NCBI RefSeq assembly: GCF_003025555.1 | Contig: NZ_PYMH01000001.1 | Coordinates: forward strand, 1,178,001-1,242,000 | Length of the DNA: 64,000 bases | Source of the DNA: Photobacterium lutimaris | GTDB taxonomy: Bacteria; Pseudomonadota; Gammaproteobacteria; Enterobacterales; Vibrionaceae | Direction: 5' to 3' | Shown: piece after piece, positions 1-7,613 of the stretch | Layout: each line of letters begins with the position of its first letter | How positions within the stretch are numbered: position 1 is the first letter of the stretch | The notes under the pieces: generated by a model | What the model was told of the DNA's origin: nothing | Seen by the model: the letters and a program-made list of their open reading frames with translations, nothing else | Database searches by the model: none | Translations under genes and position numbers: made by a program

Positions 1-983
1 ATAGAAATGAGGTATAAGAAGAAGTTGGACGACAGAATAAGAGCAAGAATACCTGCAGCTGGCGCCTGAACAATCGAATCAAACATGATCACCATCGATG
101 CGGAAATCGCACTGCCGATAGTATTAATAATGATCAAAGCAGGATTGGCTAAGATAAATGGTATGGCTCCCTCACTGATACCAACACAGGACATCATCAG
201 GGCAGCACGGCCATTCTCTTGTAACTCTTTGCTGTAATACTGCTTAGCAATAATCGTGGATAAACCAATACCAAACGGTGCTATCATGATGGCGATATGT
301 GACGCTGTCACTGGCTCAAAGATACCTTGGGCAAACAAGCCTAGGCTGACGGTAATTGCCGCTTTGTTAATTGGTCCTCCCAAATCAAACCCGACCATGG
401 CACCTAACACGGCAGCCATCAGTACTTTATTACCACCGGACATACCTACCAACCAGTTTTCCAAACCGGTATTAAGGGCGATAAGCGGATAGCCAACAAT
501 ATATTTCATCACAAAGAGGACGATAGCAGTACCAATCAACGGAATGATGACCATAGGTAACAGACTGCGGAACTCTTTTGGCAGTTTGATATTCGCCAGC
601 ATCCAGCGAACCAAGTAACCCACCATCAAACCGCCGAGCAATGCCCCTAAGAAGCCCATTTGCATGTCACGCGCCAGCATACCAGCAATTAAACCCGGAG
701 CTATAGCTGGTTTTCCGGCTAAACCAAAACCAACAAAAGCGGCAATAACAGGGAATAACAATGTCAGACCATATAAACCAAATGTTTTCAAATCATTAAT
801 TAACTGTGCAGCTAAAGAGTTGCTTTCATTTAAATCAACACCGGTTATAGTTTCAAATAAAGAGCCGAAAGCCAGCATCATACCACCAGCCACAATAACT
901 GGTATCATATATGACACGCCGGTCATTAGTGCTTCACGTAATTTATCTAGCTCTGTTTTTTCTTTTTTAAGTAGTAGGGCCAT
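1..983 (-). CDS. Fructose-like PTS EIIC permease (partial, 3' end outside window)
   Basis: This is the membrane permease (EIIC) of a fructose-like phosphotransferase system, which moves a hexose or related sugar across the inner membrane while EIIB phosphorylates it. About 327 codons are visible from ATG at 983; the gene runs off the left edge, so its C-terminus is missing. The translation is strongly hydrophobic. It contains family hallmarks: an N-terminal LREALMTGVSYMIPVIVAGG segment, a GFLGALLGGLMVGY stretch and a later GISEGAIPF motif, the sugar-binding GxxEGAIPF-type signature of fructose EIICs. It starts 11 bp after the EIIB stop, so the two form an operon. Separate small EIIB and EIIC polypeptides resemble FrwB/FrwC-type systems. 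The substrate cannot be deduced, and no EIIA or HPr domain is visible in the window. Confidence 0.9.
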   Translation of the reverse strand, partial: MALLLKKEKTELDKLREALMTGVSYMIPVIVAGGMMLAFGSLFETITGVDLNESNSLAAQLINDLKTFGLYGLTLLFPVIAAFVGFGLAGKPAIAPGLIAGMLARDMQMGFLGALLGGLMVGYLVRWMLANIKLPKEFRSLLPMVIIPLIGTAIVLFVMKYIVGYPLIALNTGLENWLVGMSGGNKVLMAAVLGAMVGFDLGGPINKAAITVSLGLFAQGIFEPVTASHIAIMIAPFGIGLSTIIAKQYYSKELQENGRAALMMSCVGISEGAIPFILANPALIIINTIGSAISASMVIMFDSIVQAPAAGILALILSSNFFLYLIS

Positions 984-994
984 GGTAATTATCC

Positions 995-1309
995 TTAATT
1001 ATTATTGATTAAATGCATCATGGTTTCATACACAGCATCAGGCCGTTTAATAGGGTCAGCAACCGCACATTCCAAAATAGTCAGTGGCTCAAACCTATCC
1101 ATACCTTCCACAGCAACTTCTGCGGCAATGATCGCGCCGTTAGCACGTGCGATATCATCCACGGTGATCTCATTATCTATACCTGTACTGCCTTGGGTTT
1201 CTACTTTCACTTCCCAACCACGCTCTTTCCCCAGCACTTCAAGCGCTTCTGCTGCCATATAGGTGTGGGCAATTCCAGTTGGGCACGCTGCTACACAAAC
1301 GATATACAT
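995..1309 (-). CDS. Fructose-like PTS EIIB component
   Basis: A 104-residue cytoplasmic PTS EIIB protein. It takes a phosphoryl group from EIIA on a cysteine and passes it to the incoming sugar. The N-terminus carries the EIIB-fructose signature VAACPTGIAHTYMAAEAL, with Cys9 as the predicted phosphorylation site. I chose ATG at 1309 rather than an upstream start because GAGG lies 5-8 bases before it and because family members begin right at the MxxIVxVxACPTGIAHT segment. It sits 11 bp upstream of EIIC. A strong intrinsic terminator lies about 45 bp upstream of this start, on the same strand, so expression must involve readthrough or a promoter in the intervening bases. Confidence 0.93.
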   Translation of the reverse strand: MYIVCVAACPTGIAHTYMAAEALEVLGKERGWEVKVETQGSTGIDNEITVDDIARANGAIIAAEVAVEGMDRFEPLTILECAVADPIKRPDAVYETMMHLINNN

Positions 1310-1319
1310 ATTGACCTCG

Positions 1320-1838
1320 CTAAAAACTTGATAAGCTTCTGTTGTTAAAAACAAAAAAAGCAGCAATCATCTTCCGATGATTGCTGCTCAATTGATGGAT
1401 GCTAACGTTAGACACGTTACTTTTGCTAGCATTTTCACGACCAAGTGATGCAGATCCATGTGTATTAGACATCGCTGCATTCGCAGGTGCATAGCGATAG
1501 AAACACACCAAAGAACTGGCCGAAACTTGCTTAGCAAAATATAGGTATGTTAGTGACAGTAAAGAAAACAAGGTGCGAACCTGTGCCGCACAACATTGGT
1601 GATTACGCTTCCAACGAGCGTAAGAAACATCGCACCAATACCTAACTTGCTTACCAAGCATGTCACCAACACGAATATAAAGCTGGTTATAATCCGACGC
1701 TATCTCATCCAGTTCCTTGTCAGAGCTGGAGACAAGACTTTCGCTGGCATTGATACAGACACACGAATAAATAGCATTAGCCAGAATGCGTAAGACACCC
1801 TGGATAAATACTAATAACGTGGCTGAATCAAATTTCAT
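1320..1838 (-). CDS. Uncertain ORF (172 codons) upstream of the PTS genes, reading through a terminator hairpin
   Basis: I do not recognise this protein. ATG at 1838 has a good Shine-Dalgarno (AGGGGA, 7 bases before), and a CRP-type promoter lies just upstream. The first ~65 residues look plausibly coding (a hydrophobic start, then an acidic stretch with DKELDEIASDY), while the C-terminal half is Ser/Asn-rich and not protein-like. The reading frame stays open through a perfect 12-bp hairpin and T7 tract (1353-1388) and stops at 1320, ten bases before the EIIB ATG. It may be a leader ORF, a degenerated gene, or chance. If translated, ribosomes would cross the terminator and end on the EIIB ribosome-binding site, which would couple translation to readthrough. 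That mechanism is inference. Confidence 0.3.
   Translation of the reverse strand: MKFDSATLLVFIQGVLRILANAIYSCVCINASESLVSSSDKELDEIASDYNQLYIRVGDMLGKQVRYWCDVSYARWKRNHQCCAAQVRTLFSLLSLTYLYFAKQVSASSLVCFYRYAPANAAMSNTHGSASLGRENASKSNVSNVSIHQLSSNHRKMIAAFFVFNNRSLSSF
1353..1388 (-). terminator. Intrinsic terminator/attenuator just upstream of PTS EIIB
   Basis: On the minus strand a perfect 12-bp stem (AGCAGCAATCAT / ATGATTGCTGCT, six-base loop) is followed by seven Ts. It lies about 45 bp before the EIIB start, inside the uncertain ORF, so it would stop transcripts coming from the CRP-type promoter before the PTS genes unless it is overridden. Confidence 0.85.
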
Positions 1839-1867
1839 CGAAGTATCCCCTGTAAAGATACGCAAAT

Positions 1868-1908
1868 CTTATACAGTAAAACTAAATTAAGATGTGATGT
1901 GATTCACA
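1868..1908 (-). promoter_or_regulatory. CRP site and -10 element upstream of the PTS leader
   Basis: A perfect-arm CRP half-site pair TGTGA-N6-TCACA lies at 1893-1908. A -10-like TATAAG lies at 1868-1873 on the minus strand. The CRP centre at about 1900.5 is close to -40 relative to a start near 1860, which is class II geometry. Catabolite-responsive activation of the PTS operon is the natural reading; it is inferred from sequence only. Confidence 0.6.
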
Positions 1909-2068
1909 ATTGAATATAAACTAATATTTCATATTGTCATTAATGACGCCCCTCACAATTATCAATAAATAAAGAGGCATCATTCATTATTTATAAAATG
2001 ATTGAATCCATGAATTTATTACCTTGTCTCTATTCACCGATTGGTTGACCCACAACTAAATACCTCAT

Positions 2069-2108
2069 AAAAAAAGCCGCAATATATTAACTATGCGGCT
2101 TTTTATTT
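2069..2108 (-). terminator. Terminator after the TauE/SafE gene (bidirectional)
   Basis: AAAAAGCCGCA at 2071-2081 pairs with TGCGGCTTTTT at 2094-2104 around a 12-base AT-rich loop. It lies about 20 bp beyond the stop of the minus-strand permease gene, with a T tract on either strand. Confidence 0.85.
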
Positions 2109-2126
2109 TAAACAGGCGACTACACA

Positions 2127-2867
2127 CTACAAAACATCAATGACCAACTTCATCCCTGATACAAACAGGAACAGATAACATAACCGGTATACCACATCCT
2201 GGCTGACCCGATGGAGTAGCCACACCCCCATATAAACCCCAACAGGGGCTAGAGGCATGAGAACTAACGCCGTCATCAAATTGGTGGTATCAAACTCACC
2301 AAGCAAGCTGTAGGGAATAAGCTTAGCTAAATTAATAATGGCAAATAGCACAGCCATGGTAGCAATTAGAGTGACTTTCTCCAGCCTCAGAGGCAGCAAG
2401 TAAATACTGGCTGGCCCACCGCCGGCATGAATTGCGGTACTGGAAAAACCACCTAAACTACTCCACCACCATGCACTGGCTTTACCGGGCTTTTTATCTT
2501 GCTGGCCACCGCCCAACACATATTGCACGCAAAACAGTAGCGACAATACACCTATCAACAATTTGAGTCCGGCCTCAGGGGTAATGCTGAGGAATAACCC
2601 AGCCAGCAATACCCCTAGTAAGGAACCCGGCAGCATTTGGCGCAAAATCGAATAGTCAGCACTGCGGTAGTGTTGCTTAACCGCAAACGCATCCATGACA
2701 CACAGGATAGGAAGCAAGATTGCAGCGGCTTGTGTTGGCGAAACCACTAGGGCCATTAGAGGCACTGCAATGATCCCAAGCGCCCCGCCCAAACCGCCTT
2801 TACCTATCCCATAAATTAATACAGCAGGTACGGCAGTAATATAAAACCAAGGATCGGTAACAATCAT
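2127..2867 (-). CDS. TauE/SafE (TSUP) family membrane transporter
   Basis: A 246-residue inner-membrane protein of the TSUP family, whose members export or import small anions such as sulfite, sulfoacetate or other organosulfur compounds. It shows about eight hydrophobic segments. An N-terminal glycine-rich GIGKGGLGGALGI segment is typical of the family's first repeat, and GFSSTAIHAGGGPASIYLLP is the equivalent in the second repeat. ATG at 2867 has AAGGG six bases upstream. The gene starts 8 bp after the neighbouring isomerase stop, so it is very likely the last gene of a three-gene operon with the two TIM-barrel isomerases. The substrate is unknown; the context suggests an intermediate handled by those enzymes. 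Confidence 0.88.
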   Translation of the reverse strand: MIVTDPWFYITAVPAVLIYGIGKGGLGGALGIIAVPLMALVVSPTQAAAILLPILCVMDAFAVKQHYRSADYSILRQMLPGSLLGVLLAGLFLSITPEAGLKLLIGVLSLLFCVQYVLGGGQQDKKPGKASAWWWSSLGGFSSTAIHAGGGPASIYLLPLRLEKVTLIATMAVLFAIINLAKLIPYSLLGEFDTTNLMTALVLMPLAPVGVYMGVWLLHRVSQDVVYRLCYLFLFVSGMKLVIDVL

Positions 2868-2875
2868 CTCAGCCC

Positions 2876-3763
2876 TTACATACAGTGCTCAGCCAGATAA
2901 CCTCGGCTCTTTGCCATGTCCATTTTCACATGATCAAGTTGAGACACCGCACGTTCTTGTTCAACAACAATCCAGCCTTGGTAATCAATATCTTGCAAAA
3001 CCTGGAAGATTTTTGAGAAATTGATACTACCCTCGCCCAAAGGACGTGTGAGCCCCTGACTGAACGCATTCGCCATTCCACAGCGACTACGCATCGCATT
3101 ATGTAACTGCTGCCCATCAACATCCTTAAAGTGCAGGTGCTCTAGCCGATTTGCATAACGACGAATAAAGTCTTCCGGCTTCATCCCATCAATAAACAAA
3201 TGGCCAATATCAAGACACAAGCCAAGACGATCGGCCGGAATAGTATTCATAACCATCGCAATCTCATCGGGAAAAGCAACAAAACCACCGGAACTTGGGT
3301 GCAATAATGTCCTAACGCCTTTATCAGCGGCAATTTCCGCCACCGCTGAAATAGTCGCAATCATCGCCTGCAGCTGCTCTTTATTGAGCCTTGGTGCAAT
3401 CACACCATGACCAACATAGGAATCTCTGGCAGCATTGGCTCGATCCATAATGATCAGTTTGTCGACACCAATTGCAACGAGCAAATCAACAACACGATGA
3501 GCATTATCGAGGATCTCTTCTTTTGACTCTGGACAACTAAAGTCGCCATGTAAATTCCCTGCGCACACTTTCATCCCCCTAATCCGCAGCGAACTGGCAA
3601 GAATAGAAGGATCTTCAGGGAAATACCCGACGGGCCCGAGTTCAATCCCTTCATACCCAGCTTCTCGAGCTTCAACAAGCACTTTACCCCAACTTGGATT
3701 ATCGCCTTGTAAAGAGTTCTCCACTCCCCAACAGCAAGGCGCACACGCTATTTTCATTGTCAT
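2876..3763 (-). CDS. TIM-barrel sugar phosphate isomerase/epimerase-like protein (copy A)
   Basis: A 295-residue protein of the AP-endonuclease-2-like TIM-barrel superfamily (IolE, IolI, hydroxypyruvate isomerase and relatives). These enzymes use a divalent metal for isomerisation, epimerisation or dehydration of keto-sugars. Candidate metal ligands sit on the expected strands: Glu41 in YEGIELG, His in LLHPSSGG, Asp and His in LCLDIGHL, His in EHLHFKDV, and Glu in IVVEQE. The N-terminus carries an unusual Cys-rich motif IACAPCCWGVE that is shared with the next gene. ATG at 3763 has GAGGAT upstream. The substrate is not deducible. It is in an operon with copy B (upstream) and the TauE/SafE permease (downstream). 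Confidence 0.85.
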   Translation of the reverse strand: MTMKIACAPCCWGVENSLQGDNPSWGKVLVEAREAGYEGIELGPVGYFPEDPSILASSLRIRGMKVCAGNLHGDFSCPESKEEILDNAHRVVDLLVAIGVDKLIIMDRANAARDSYVGHGVIAPRLNKEQLQAMIATISAVAEIAADKGVRTLLHPSSGGFVAFPDEIAMVMNTIPADRLGLCLDIGHLFIDGMKPEDFIRRYANRLEHLHFKDVDGQQLHNAMRSRCGMANAFSQGLTRPLGEGSINFSKIFQVLQDIDYQGWIVVEQERAVSQLDHVKMDMAKSRGYLAEHCM

Positions 3764-3838
3764 AATTACATCCTCTACATGACAAACTTCTTGAAATTAT
3801 TCTTCGGCAGACTGTCTGCGTGGTTATTTGAACCCTGA

Positions 3839-4729
3839 TTAAATGAGTCCTTTTTCAACCAAAAACTGACGGCTCTTTTTAATATCGGGTAATGTGGTGT
3901 CGGAATGGCGCGGATCGCGTTCTTGTTCAATCGTGATCCAACCGTGATAACCAATAGACTCAAGCGCTTGGGCTACTTCGTCATAGTCCACCGCCCCTTC
4001 TCCTAACGGGCACATCACACCATCCGCGCAAGCTTGCCAAAAGCCTACTTGCTCCTTAATAGCCTGCTGTAAACGATGCTGATTCACATCTTTGAAATGA
4101 ACATACTCCAGCCTGTCAGCGTATTGCACCAGGCTCTTTGCTGGATCCATGGTGGCGTAGTACAGGTGTCCGGTATCAAGACAAAGCCCGACTTCCTCTG
4201 CCGGTATATCGGCTAGCATAAGATCGATTTCATCTTGGTATTCGATATAACCACCAGCATGAGGATGAACAACCGCCCTAATTTCATGACGCTTAGCAAC
4301 CTCGGCAATATCGCGGATAGTGCTCATCATCTGGGCCCAACGCTTTGAGTCCAATCTTGGGGCCTGTTCAGGCATACCAGCATAGCGGCTTCTGATGTCA
4401 TTGACGCAATCGATGACCACCAACTTTTCGCAACCAATTTTCTGCAGTAAGCCGCACAACCGCTTAGTTTTCTTAATAATGTCTTCATAACTGCTGGCTT
4501 CAGACAACGGTTCGAAGATGGTACCGGCACAAATTTCCAGCTCTTTGATATACAACGCCGTGTTTACCGTATCCGCATCGAGCGGCAAAAAACCGTATGG
4601 CCCCAGTTCTGTACCGGTAAATCCTGCTAGCCTAACTTCCGACAACACCGCCATCCAATTTGGATTATGTGGATTATCGGAAGATTCAACACCCCAACAA
4701 CAAGGTGCGCATGCAATTGAATAACTCAT
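3839..4729 (-). CDS. TIM-barrel sugar phosphate isomerase/epimerase-like protein (copy B)
   Basis: A 296-residue paralog of the preceding isomerase-like protein, with the same N-terminal IACAPCCWGVE motif and the same order of candidate metal ligands: GTELGP, VVHPHAGG, LCLDTGHLYY, EYVHFKDV, ITIEQERD. I chose ATG at 4729 because it has GGTGG upstream and aligns with the start of copy A; the longer upstream reading has no ribosome-binding site. The two copies clearly arose by tandem duplication but have diverged, so they may act on successive or related substrates. It is the first gene of the operon and is divergent from the thiolase gene, with a shared 199-bp promoter region. Confidence 0.85.
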   Translation of the reverse strand: MSYSIACAPCCWGVESSDNPHNPNWMAVLSEVRLAGFTGTELGPYGFLPLDADTVNTALYIKELEICAGTIFEPLSEASSYEDIIKKTKRLCGLLQKIGCEKLVVIDCVNDIRSRYAGMPEQAPRLDSKRWAQMMSTIRDIAEVAKRHEIRAVVHPHAGGYIEYQDEIDLMLADIPAEEVGLCLDTGHLYYATMDPAKSLVQYADRLEYVHFKDVNQHRLQQAIKEQVGFWQACADGVMCPLGEGAVDYDEVAQALESIGYHGWITIEQERDPRHSDTTLPDIKKSRQFLVEKGLI

Positions 4730-4928
4730 AGTTCCACCCTCAAGTGATCCATTAACTGAACAAAGCAAATTACAGCCAGACTAATCACTCTCGAGCAAAA
4801 ATGGCGTGACCGAGCACGCATCTTATTTTTGCATTTTCGCAAATCAGATTTGAATCTATGCCTATAACACCCGAACGCCTCTCCCCCATAGACTGTTATT
4901 AACAAATCAAACTGAAACAGGAAGTTGT

Positions 4929-6146
4929 ATGGAACCCGTTTACATTGTTGCCGCAAAACGTACCCCTATTGGTAGTTTCAACGGCGCACTTGCCCCCGTG
5001 TCTGCACCTCAACTAGGAGCGGCCGCCATTAAAGGTGCTCTCGAGCAATGTCACCTTGATCCAAGCCTGATTGATGAAGTGATTGCTGGAAATGTATTAA
5101 GTGCCGGTATTGGTATGGGCCCTGGTCGACAAGCGGCTATTCTCGCAGGCATCCCTGAGACTGTCCCAGCCTACACGCTGAACATGATCTGCGGTTCTGG
5201 CATGAAAACCGTGATGGATGGCGTGAGTCATATTCGTGCAGGTGAAGCCGAGATTGTTGTTGCTTGCGGTATGGAGAGCATGTCTCAGGCCCCTTTTATT
5301 TCTGCAAACCCATTACGTGATGGCGTTAAGATGGGTCAACTGACTCTCGACGACTCCATTATCAAAGATGGCCTGACTGATGTTTTCAATCAATACCATA
5401 TGGGGCTCACCGCAGAAAATATCGCAGAGCTGCATCAACTGAGCCGCGAAGAGCAGGACCAATTCGCGCTTTCCAGCCAACAGAAAGCCACTTCAGCACT
5501 TAAAGAGCATGGCTTTAGTGATGAAATCGAACCGGTCAATGTTTCCCATCGCCGCAAGCAATATACCGTTAGCCTTGATGAATACCCGAAAGCTGACGCC
5601 AGCTTTGAGAAACTGCAATCGCTTCGCCCTGCTTTCAAAAAAGAAGGGACAGTCACCGCTGGTAACGCATCGGGTCTGAATGACGGTGGTTCGGCTATCA
5701 TTCTTGCTTCGAAAGCGGCGGTTCAACGCTATGACCTGACACCACTTGCTGAAATAGTCGCTTGTGGACAAGCAGGGTTGTCTCCAAAAGTGATGGGACT
5801 TGGCCCTGTCCCCGCAATCACCAATGCCCTTGATAAAGCCAAACTGACGTTGGCTGATATCGAATGCTTCGAGCTCAACGAGGCATTTGCCGCACAAGCT
5901 CTCGGCGTAATGAAAGAGCTATGTGAAAAGCATAGCGTCGACAAATCTTGGCTCGAATCACGCACTAATCTCAATGGTGGTGCCATCGCCCTCGGTCACC
6001 CACTCGGCGCATCCGGTAACCGAATATTGACCTCGTTGATTTACCAACTAGAACGTTCACAGCAGACCTATGGCTTGGCCTCCCTTTGCATCGGTGGCGG
6101 TATGGGAACAGCTGTAATCATCCGTCGATGCCAGGTAAATAAATAG
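4929..6146 (+). CDS. Acetyl-CoA C-acetyltransferase (thiolase), AtoB-like
   Basis: A 405-residue thiolase that interconverts two acetyl-CoA and acetoacetyl-CoA. The catalytic residues are visible: nucleophilic Cys88 in LNMICGSGMK, His in the [10 protein letters not shown] motif, and the second Cys in LCIGGGMGTA. It is followed after 9 bp by the CoA-transferase subunit A gene. The three genes form an acetoacetate utilisation operon in which acetoacetate is activated by CoA transfer and then cleaved to acetyl-CoA. It is a clear paralog of the PhaA thiolase encoded convergently nearby, and the two share most motifs. Context suggests the degradative role for this copy, but direction cannot be read from sequence. 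Confidence 0.93.
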   Translation: MEPVYIVAAKRTPIGSFNGALAPVSAPQLGAAAIKGALEQCHLDPSLIDEVIAGNVLSAGIGMGPGRQAAILAGIPETVPAYTLNMICGSGMKTVMDGVSHIRAGEAEIVVACGMESMSQAPFISANPLRDGVKMGQLTLDDSIIKDGLTDVFNQYHMGLTAENIAELHQLSREEQDQFALSSQQKATSALKEHGFSDEIEPVNVSHRRKQYTVSLDEYPKADASFEKLQSLRPAFKKEGTVTAGNASGLNDGGSAIILASKAAVQRYDLTPLAEIVACGQAGLSPKVMGLGPVPAITNALDKAKLTLADIECFELNEAFAAQALGVMKELCEKHSVDKSWLESRTNLNGGAIALGHPLGASGNRILTSLIYQLERSQQTYGLASLCIGGGMGTAVIIRRCQVNK

Positions 6147-6155
6147 GAGCATATT

Positions 6156-6806
6156 ATGAAAAAATCTATCTCAGCAAACGAGATCGCCACTCTTCTTCGC
6201 GATGATATGACCATCATGATAGGCGGGTTTATGGCTAACGGTGCACCGGAAGGACTGATTGATATCATCCTAGCGTCTGACATCAAGAACATCACCCTGA
6301 TCACCACCGATACCGGCACACCAGAATCAGGATCTGGACGCCTGATCAAAGCCAAACGTATCAGTAAACTCTATGCCTCGCACATCGGTACCAATCCTGA
6401 AACGGGCGCACAAATGAATAGCGGCGAATTGGATGTAGAATTGGTCCCACAAGGCACACTCGCTGAACGGATCCGCGCAGCAGGCGCAGGCTTAGGTGGC
6501 GTATTGACCCCTACCGGACTTGGCACTTTAGTCGCCGAGTCCAAGCAAGTTATCAAAGTGGATGGCAAAGACTTCCTGCTGGAAAAACCATTACGCGCAG
6601 ATCTTGCCTTGATCCGTGGCTCTGTTGTCGATACCAAAGGCAATACTGTTTACAAAGGGACGACGCAGAACTTCAACCCATTAATGGCGACGGCTGCTGA
6701 CACTGTAATCATCGAAGCTGAAAACTTGGTCAACATCGGCGAAATTGCTCCCGAAGCGGTACACACACCGAGTTTGTTTATTGACCACATTTACCAAGGA
6801 GCTTAA
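6156..6806 (+). CDS. atoD: 3-oxoacid/acetoacetate CoA-transferase subunit A
   Basis: A 216-residue alpha subunit of a heterodimeric CoA transferase (AtoD/ScoA type). It moves CoA from acetyl-CoA or succinyl-CoA to acetoacetate or a short-chain acid. The CoA-binding GGFMANGAPEGLI segment near residues 23-35 and the GLGTLV motif are typical. The ribosome-binding site AGGAG lies 8 bases before ATG. It is 2 bp upstream of subunit B, as usual for this obligate pair, and follows the thiolase. Whether acetyl-CoA or succinyl-CoA is the donor cannot be decided here. Confidence 0.92.
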   Translation: MKKSISANEIATLLRDDMTIMIGGFMANGAPEGLIDIILASDIKNITLITTDTGTPESGSGRLIKAKRISKLYASHIGTNPETGAQMNSGELDVELVPQGTLAERIRAAGAGLGGVLTPTGLGTLVAESKQVIKVDGKDFLLEKPLRADLALIRGSVVDTKGNTVYKGTTQNFNPLMATAADTVIIEAENLVNIGEIAPEAVHTPSLFIDHIYQGA

Positions 6807-6808
6807 TC

Positions 6809-7492
6809 ATGGCCATTCAACGAGAAAAACATCAGATTCGCCGTATGATTGCTTGGCGTGTTGCTCAAGAGCTTCACGATGGTGATGTAGTCAACCTTGG
6901 CATTGGGCTGCCAAGCCTTGTGGCTAATGAGACCTCTTCAGATATCGAAATCCTACTTCAAGCTGAAAATGGCCTAATTGGTATTGGGGAAATGCCAGAT
7001 AAAGCCAATATTGACCCTGACTTGGTCAATGCAGGAGGACAACCCATAACAGCAACAGCAGGTGCCTGTACTTTCCATAGCGCAGACTCTTTCACGATTA
7101 TCCGTGGTGGGCATGTTGATGCGACTGTACTGGGCGCATTGCAGGTCGACCAATTTGGTAACCTTGCAAACTGGATCATCCCAGGAAAAATGGTACCGGG
7201 TATGGGCGGTGCTATGGATCTGGTCGTCGGCGCGAAAAAAGTAATTGTCGCCATGGAGCATACCGTCAAAGGCAAACCAAAACTGCTTAAACACTGCTCG
7301 CTTCCGCTTACTGCCGCTAATCAAGTTGATTTGATTGTGACAGAGCTGGGCGTTATCAAAATCACAGAGCAAGGAATGATGCTAACAGAGCTTGCTCCTG
7401 GCACAACGATTGATGACATTCAGGCCGCAACAGAGGCAGAGCTAATCATTTCCCCTGACTTGAAGGCCATGCCGATTCCAAGCGATTTATAA
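6809..7492 (+). CDS. atoA: 3-oxoacid/acetoacetate CoA-transferase subunit B
   Basis: A 227-residue beta subunit of the CoA transferase, carrying the catalytic glutamate in the QAENGLIGIGE motif (the family's S/Q-ENG signature) near residue 50. Conserved GIGLPSLVAN and a GGAMDLVVGAKKVIVAMEH segment follow. AAGGAG precedes ATG at 6809. It is the last gene of the thiolase-atoD-atoA operon. A terminator follows within 40 bp, back to back with the terminator of the convergent phaC operon. Confidence 0.92.
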   Translation: MAIQREKHQIRRMIAWRVAQELHDGDVVNLGIGLPSLVANETSSDIEILLQAENGLIGIGEMPDKANIDPDLVNAGGQPITATAGACTFHSADSFTIIRGGHVDATVLGALQVDQFGNLANWIIPGKMVPGMGGAMDLVVGAKKVIVAMEHTVKGKPKLLKHCSLPLTAANQVDLIVTELGVIKITEQGMMLTELAPGTTIDDIQAATEAELIISPDLKAMPIPSDL

Positions 7493-7526
7493 TCGCAAAC
7501 AGACACTGTTACGTTAACGAAAATAG

Positions 7527-7550
7527 CACCGAGCCTTTGCTCGGTGTTTT
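7527..7550 (+). terminator. Terminator of the thiolase-CoA-transferase operon
   Basis: An 8-bp stem CACCGAGC / GCTCGGTG with a four-base loop is followed by TTTTATTT, 35 bp after the atoA stop. Confidence 0.85.
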
Positions 7551-7559
7551 ATTTCGAGT

Positions 7560-7588
7560 AAAAAAAACCAACGCTTAATAAGCGTTGG
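7560..7588 (-). terminator. Terminator of the pha operon
   Basis: On the minus strand a 9-bp stem CCAACGCTT / AAGCGTTGG with a three-base loop is followed by eight Ts, just beyond the phaC stop. Confidence 0.88.
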
Positions 7589-7613
7589 CTTCACTCAGAT
7601 AATAAATACTGAA

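Noticed and set aside
1518..1535. Plus-strand TGGC..TTGC resembling a sigma54 promoter
   Set aside because: The spacing is one base short (GG-N9-GC) and no gene follows on that strand.
1596..1793. 65-residue plus-strand ORF in the PTS leader
   Set aside because: No ribosome-binding site, and it runs opposite to the supported promoter and terminator.
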